DNA from: Clostridia bacterium
GTDB taxonomy: Bacteria; Bacillota; Clostridia; HGM11514
DNA: 6,797 bases
Direction of reading: 5' to 3'
Assembly: GCA_900757255.1 (NCBI GenBank)
Contig: CAAENE010000376.1
Location: forward strand, 1-6,797
A program made the position numbers and the translations under genes. The notes below the pieces were generated by a model. It saw only the letters and a program-made list of their open reading frames with translations, was not told the origin of the DNA and searched no databases. Of this stretch, positions 5,977-6,797 are shown piece after piece; within the stretch, counting starts at the first letter, position 1; every line of letters starts with the position of its first letter.

Positions 5977-6477
5977 ATGGGACCAAACAGGAACAAAACC
6001 ATTCAAATGTTTCGCATATTACAGGATTCCATACCGTTTGCCGCGGCATTTATCCGGGGGTCTGAAAGCTTTCCTGAACTTTCGGGAACGGTATCATTTT
6101 TCGATTTGCCTGAAGGGACACTTGTTACAGCTTCGGTCAAAGGGCTGCCTGTGCCGGCAGAGCCCTGCGGTAACACCGTTTTTGGATTTCATATCCATGA
6201 GGGAATGCAGTGCAGCGGCAACGCTGAGGACCCGTTTGCCGATGCAAAAGGCCATTTCAATCCGGATAACTGTCCTCATCCGGAGCATGCGGGCGATTTG
6301 CCACCGCTTTTTTCCAATCAGGGAAATGCCTGGTATGCGGTATTGACAAATCGGTTCACCATAAATGATATACTGGGAAGGGCAGTAATCGTACATAGCA
6401 TGGCGGATGATTTTACTACGCAGCCATCCGGAAATTCCGGACAGAAAATCGGCTGCGGAATCATTCAAAGGGTATAG
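5977..6477 (+). CDS. sodC: Cu/Zn superoxide dismutase family protein (SodC-like)
   Basis: This 166-residue protein has the SodC beta-barrel signatures. GFHIHEG (70-76) gives His72 and His74, GHFNP (92-96) gives the bridging His93, HPEHAGD (101-107) gives His101, His104 and Asp107, and IVH gives His140. All seven expected copper and zinc ligands are therefore present. Cys79 and Cys160 fit the conserved disulfide. The segment between the two outer zinc histidines is very short (HPEH), as in Firmicutes homologues, and the active-site Arg of eukaryotic SodC appears to be Lys157 (GQKIGCG). There is no signal peptide or lipobox, which is unusual for bacterial SodC. AAAGGAGG (5964-5971) lies five bases before ATG. 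A weak promoter candidate is TTGAAC (5923-5928) with TAGACT (5947-5952), spacer 18. It appears monocistronic and unrelated to the sugar genes. Actual dismutase activity is not proven. Confidence 0.92.
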   Translation: MGPNRNKTIQMFRILQDSIPFAAAFIRGSESFPELSGTVSFFDLPEGTLVTASVKGLPVPAEPCGNTVFGFHIHEGMQCSGNAEDPFADAKGHFNPDNCPHPEHAGDLPPLFSNQGNAWYAVLTNRFTINDILGRAVIVHSMADDFTTQPSGNSGQKIGCGIIQRV

Positions 6478-6484
6478 CAAAAAA

Positions 6485-6511
6485 CGGGCGGAAATCTTCC
6501 GCCCGGTTTTT
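6485..6511. terminator. Strong bidirectional terminator between sodC and the GIY-YIG gene
   Basis: CGGGCGGAA (6485-6493) pairs perfectly with TTCCGCCCG (6497-6505) around a three-base loop. Five T residues follow on the + strand, and six A residues precede it (6479-6484), so it can work in both directions. It lies seven bases after the sodC stop. Its right-hand T-run runs into the stop codon (6512-6510) of the opposing gene. Confidence 0.93.
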
Positions 6512-6770
6512 AATTTGTTTTCGCTTTAGAACTAATCAATCTCAATTTTTCCGTTTTATTCATTTTTTTGATTTCGCATTCCCGCCGAAGAGCATCCGAT
6601 TTATTGCGAAAACTTTCATAATACACCATTTTCACCGGCAAACGTGACCGGGTATATTTTGCCCCTTTTCCTGCATTATGCACAGCCAGCCGTTTTTTAA
6701 GATCGGTCGTCCAGCCTGTATACAGGGTTTCGTCATGACAGGATAGGATATAGATATAATGCATTTTCAT
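6510..6770 (-). CDS. Small GIY-YIG nuclease-domain protein (UPF0213/YhbQ-like)
   Basis: This protein of 86 residues is essentially one GIY-YIG domain. YIY (residues 5-7) and YTG (17-19) are the GIY and YIG equivalents. KKRL with Arg27 and then His31 follow, KGAKYTRSR is at 35-43, and the RRECEIKKM helix carries the likely metal-binding Glu64. Length and layout match the UPF0213/YhbQ group, which are stand-alone domains linked to DNA nuclease activity but poorly understood. Three in-frame ATGs exist. The one at 6782 has no ribosome site. GAGG (6780-6777) is six bases before 6770, and AAGG (6776-6773) is eight bases before 6764. I chose 6770, with 6764 nearly as good. The gene is convergent with sodC and not obviously connected to it. 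Confidence 0.88.
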   Translation of the reverse strand: MKMHYIYILSCHDETLYTGWTTDLKKRLAVHNAGKGAKYTRSRLPVKMVYYESFRNKSDALRRECEIKKMNKTEKLRLISSKAKTN

Positions 6771-6772
6771 TA

Positions 6773-6780
6773 CCTTCCTC
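6773..6780 (-). promoter_or_regulatory. Ribosome binding site of the GIY-YIG gene
   Basis: On the - strand this reads GAGGAAGG. It lies inside the longest open frame (start 6782), which argues that translation begins downstream at 6770 or 6764. The promoter would be beyond the right edge of the window. Confidence 0.7.
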
Positions 6781-6797
6781 ATTTTTTAAATCGGAGC

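Noticed and set aside
5784..6002. 72-codon - strand frame across the divergent intergenic region
   Set aside because: It covers the consensus TATAAT promoter and the sodC ribosome site, has an unlikely composition and has no convincing ribosome site.
5957..6346. 129-codon + frame overlapping sodC
   Set aside because: It lies almost wholly inside sodC in another frame. The ribosome site AAAGGAGG at 5964-5971 falls within it and serves the sodC ATG at 5977.
6427..6441. TCCGGAA-A-TTCCGGA inverted repeat
   Set aside because: It lies within sodC and encodes the conserved PSGNSG segment. It has no regulatory position, so it is explained by coding sequence.
6094..6480. 128-codon - strand frame opposite sodC
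   Set aside because: It is antisense to a clear SodC with all metal ligands and has no family motif of its own.
1..6797. CRISPR array, insertion sequence, tRNA or rRNA genes, riboswitch
   Set aside because: I saw no regularly spaced repeats, transposase, terminal inverted repeats, cloverleaf or rRNA-like segments, and no leader long enough to hold a typical riboswitch.

Overview
The window looks like a piece of a low-to-mid GC Firmicutes chromosome, probably an anaerobic gut-type clostridium. The reasons are the near-consensus AGGAGG-type ribosome sites, classical sigma-A promoters with 17-bp spacers, short hairpin-plus-T terminators, a Firmicutes-style SodC, and a sugar-catabolic gene set common in clostridial genomes. 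This assignment is inference; no rRNA or other marker gene is present.

Layout. (1) Positions 1-1874, + strand: the end of an unidentified gene, an SDR oxidoreductase and a mannonate-dehydratase-type enzyme (UxuA family). The ribosome sites of the second and third genes overlap the stop codon of the gene before, so this is a tight operon whose promoter lies outside the window. It closes with a hairpin terminator at 1883-1911. (2) Positions 1949-3648, + strand: a separately promoted cytoplasmic DUF4091 / GH123-like glycosidase. (3) Positions 3663-3696: a bidirectional terminator between convergent genes. (4) Positions 5811-3707, - strand: a two-gene operon with a TATAAT promoter, encoding a Gfo/Idh/MocA sugar dehydrogenase and a TIM-barrel sugar isomerase/epimerase-type enzyme. 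(5) Positions 5727-5976: a 250-bp divergent intergenic region with palindromes. (6) Positions 5977-6477, + strand: a Cu/Zn superoxide dismutase-like protein. (7) Positions 6770-6510, - strand: a small GIY-YIG protein, convergent with SodC and separated from it by a shared terminator.

How the parts may work together. Parts 1, 2 and 4 look like one carbohydrate or uronate/glycoside utilisation locus. No enzyme in it has a visible secretion signal, so it would act on imported glycosides. The glycosidase could trim the substrate. The Gfo/Idh dehydrogenase and the TIM-barrel enzyme are the kind of pair known from 3-keto-glycoside (oxidation then elimination or epimerisation) chemistry. The UxuA-like dehydratase with the SDR resembles the fructuronate-mannonate-KDG step. 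Transporter, regulator and the rest of the pathway are not in the window, so the substrate cannot be named. An 11-bp sequence, ATTTAGATTAT, occurs in the same orientation in both visible sugar-gene promoter regions and may mark co-regulation. SodC and the GIY-YIG gene look unrelated to the sugar locus.

Nothing here is clearly a wholly new type of system. The most interesting points are the divergent UxuA subfamily and its coupling to an SDR, and the possible redox-assisted glycoside cleavage pair beside a GH123-like enzyme.
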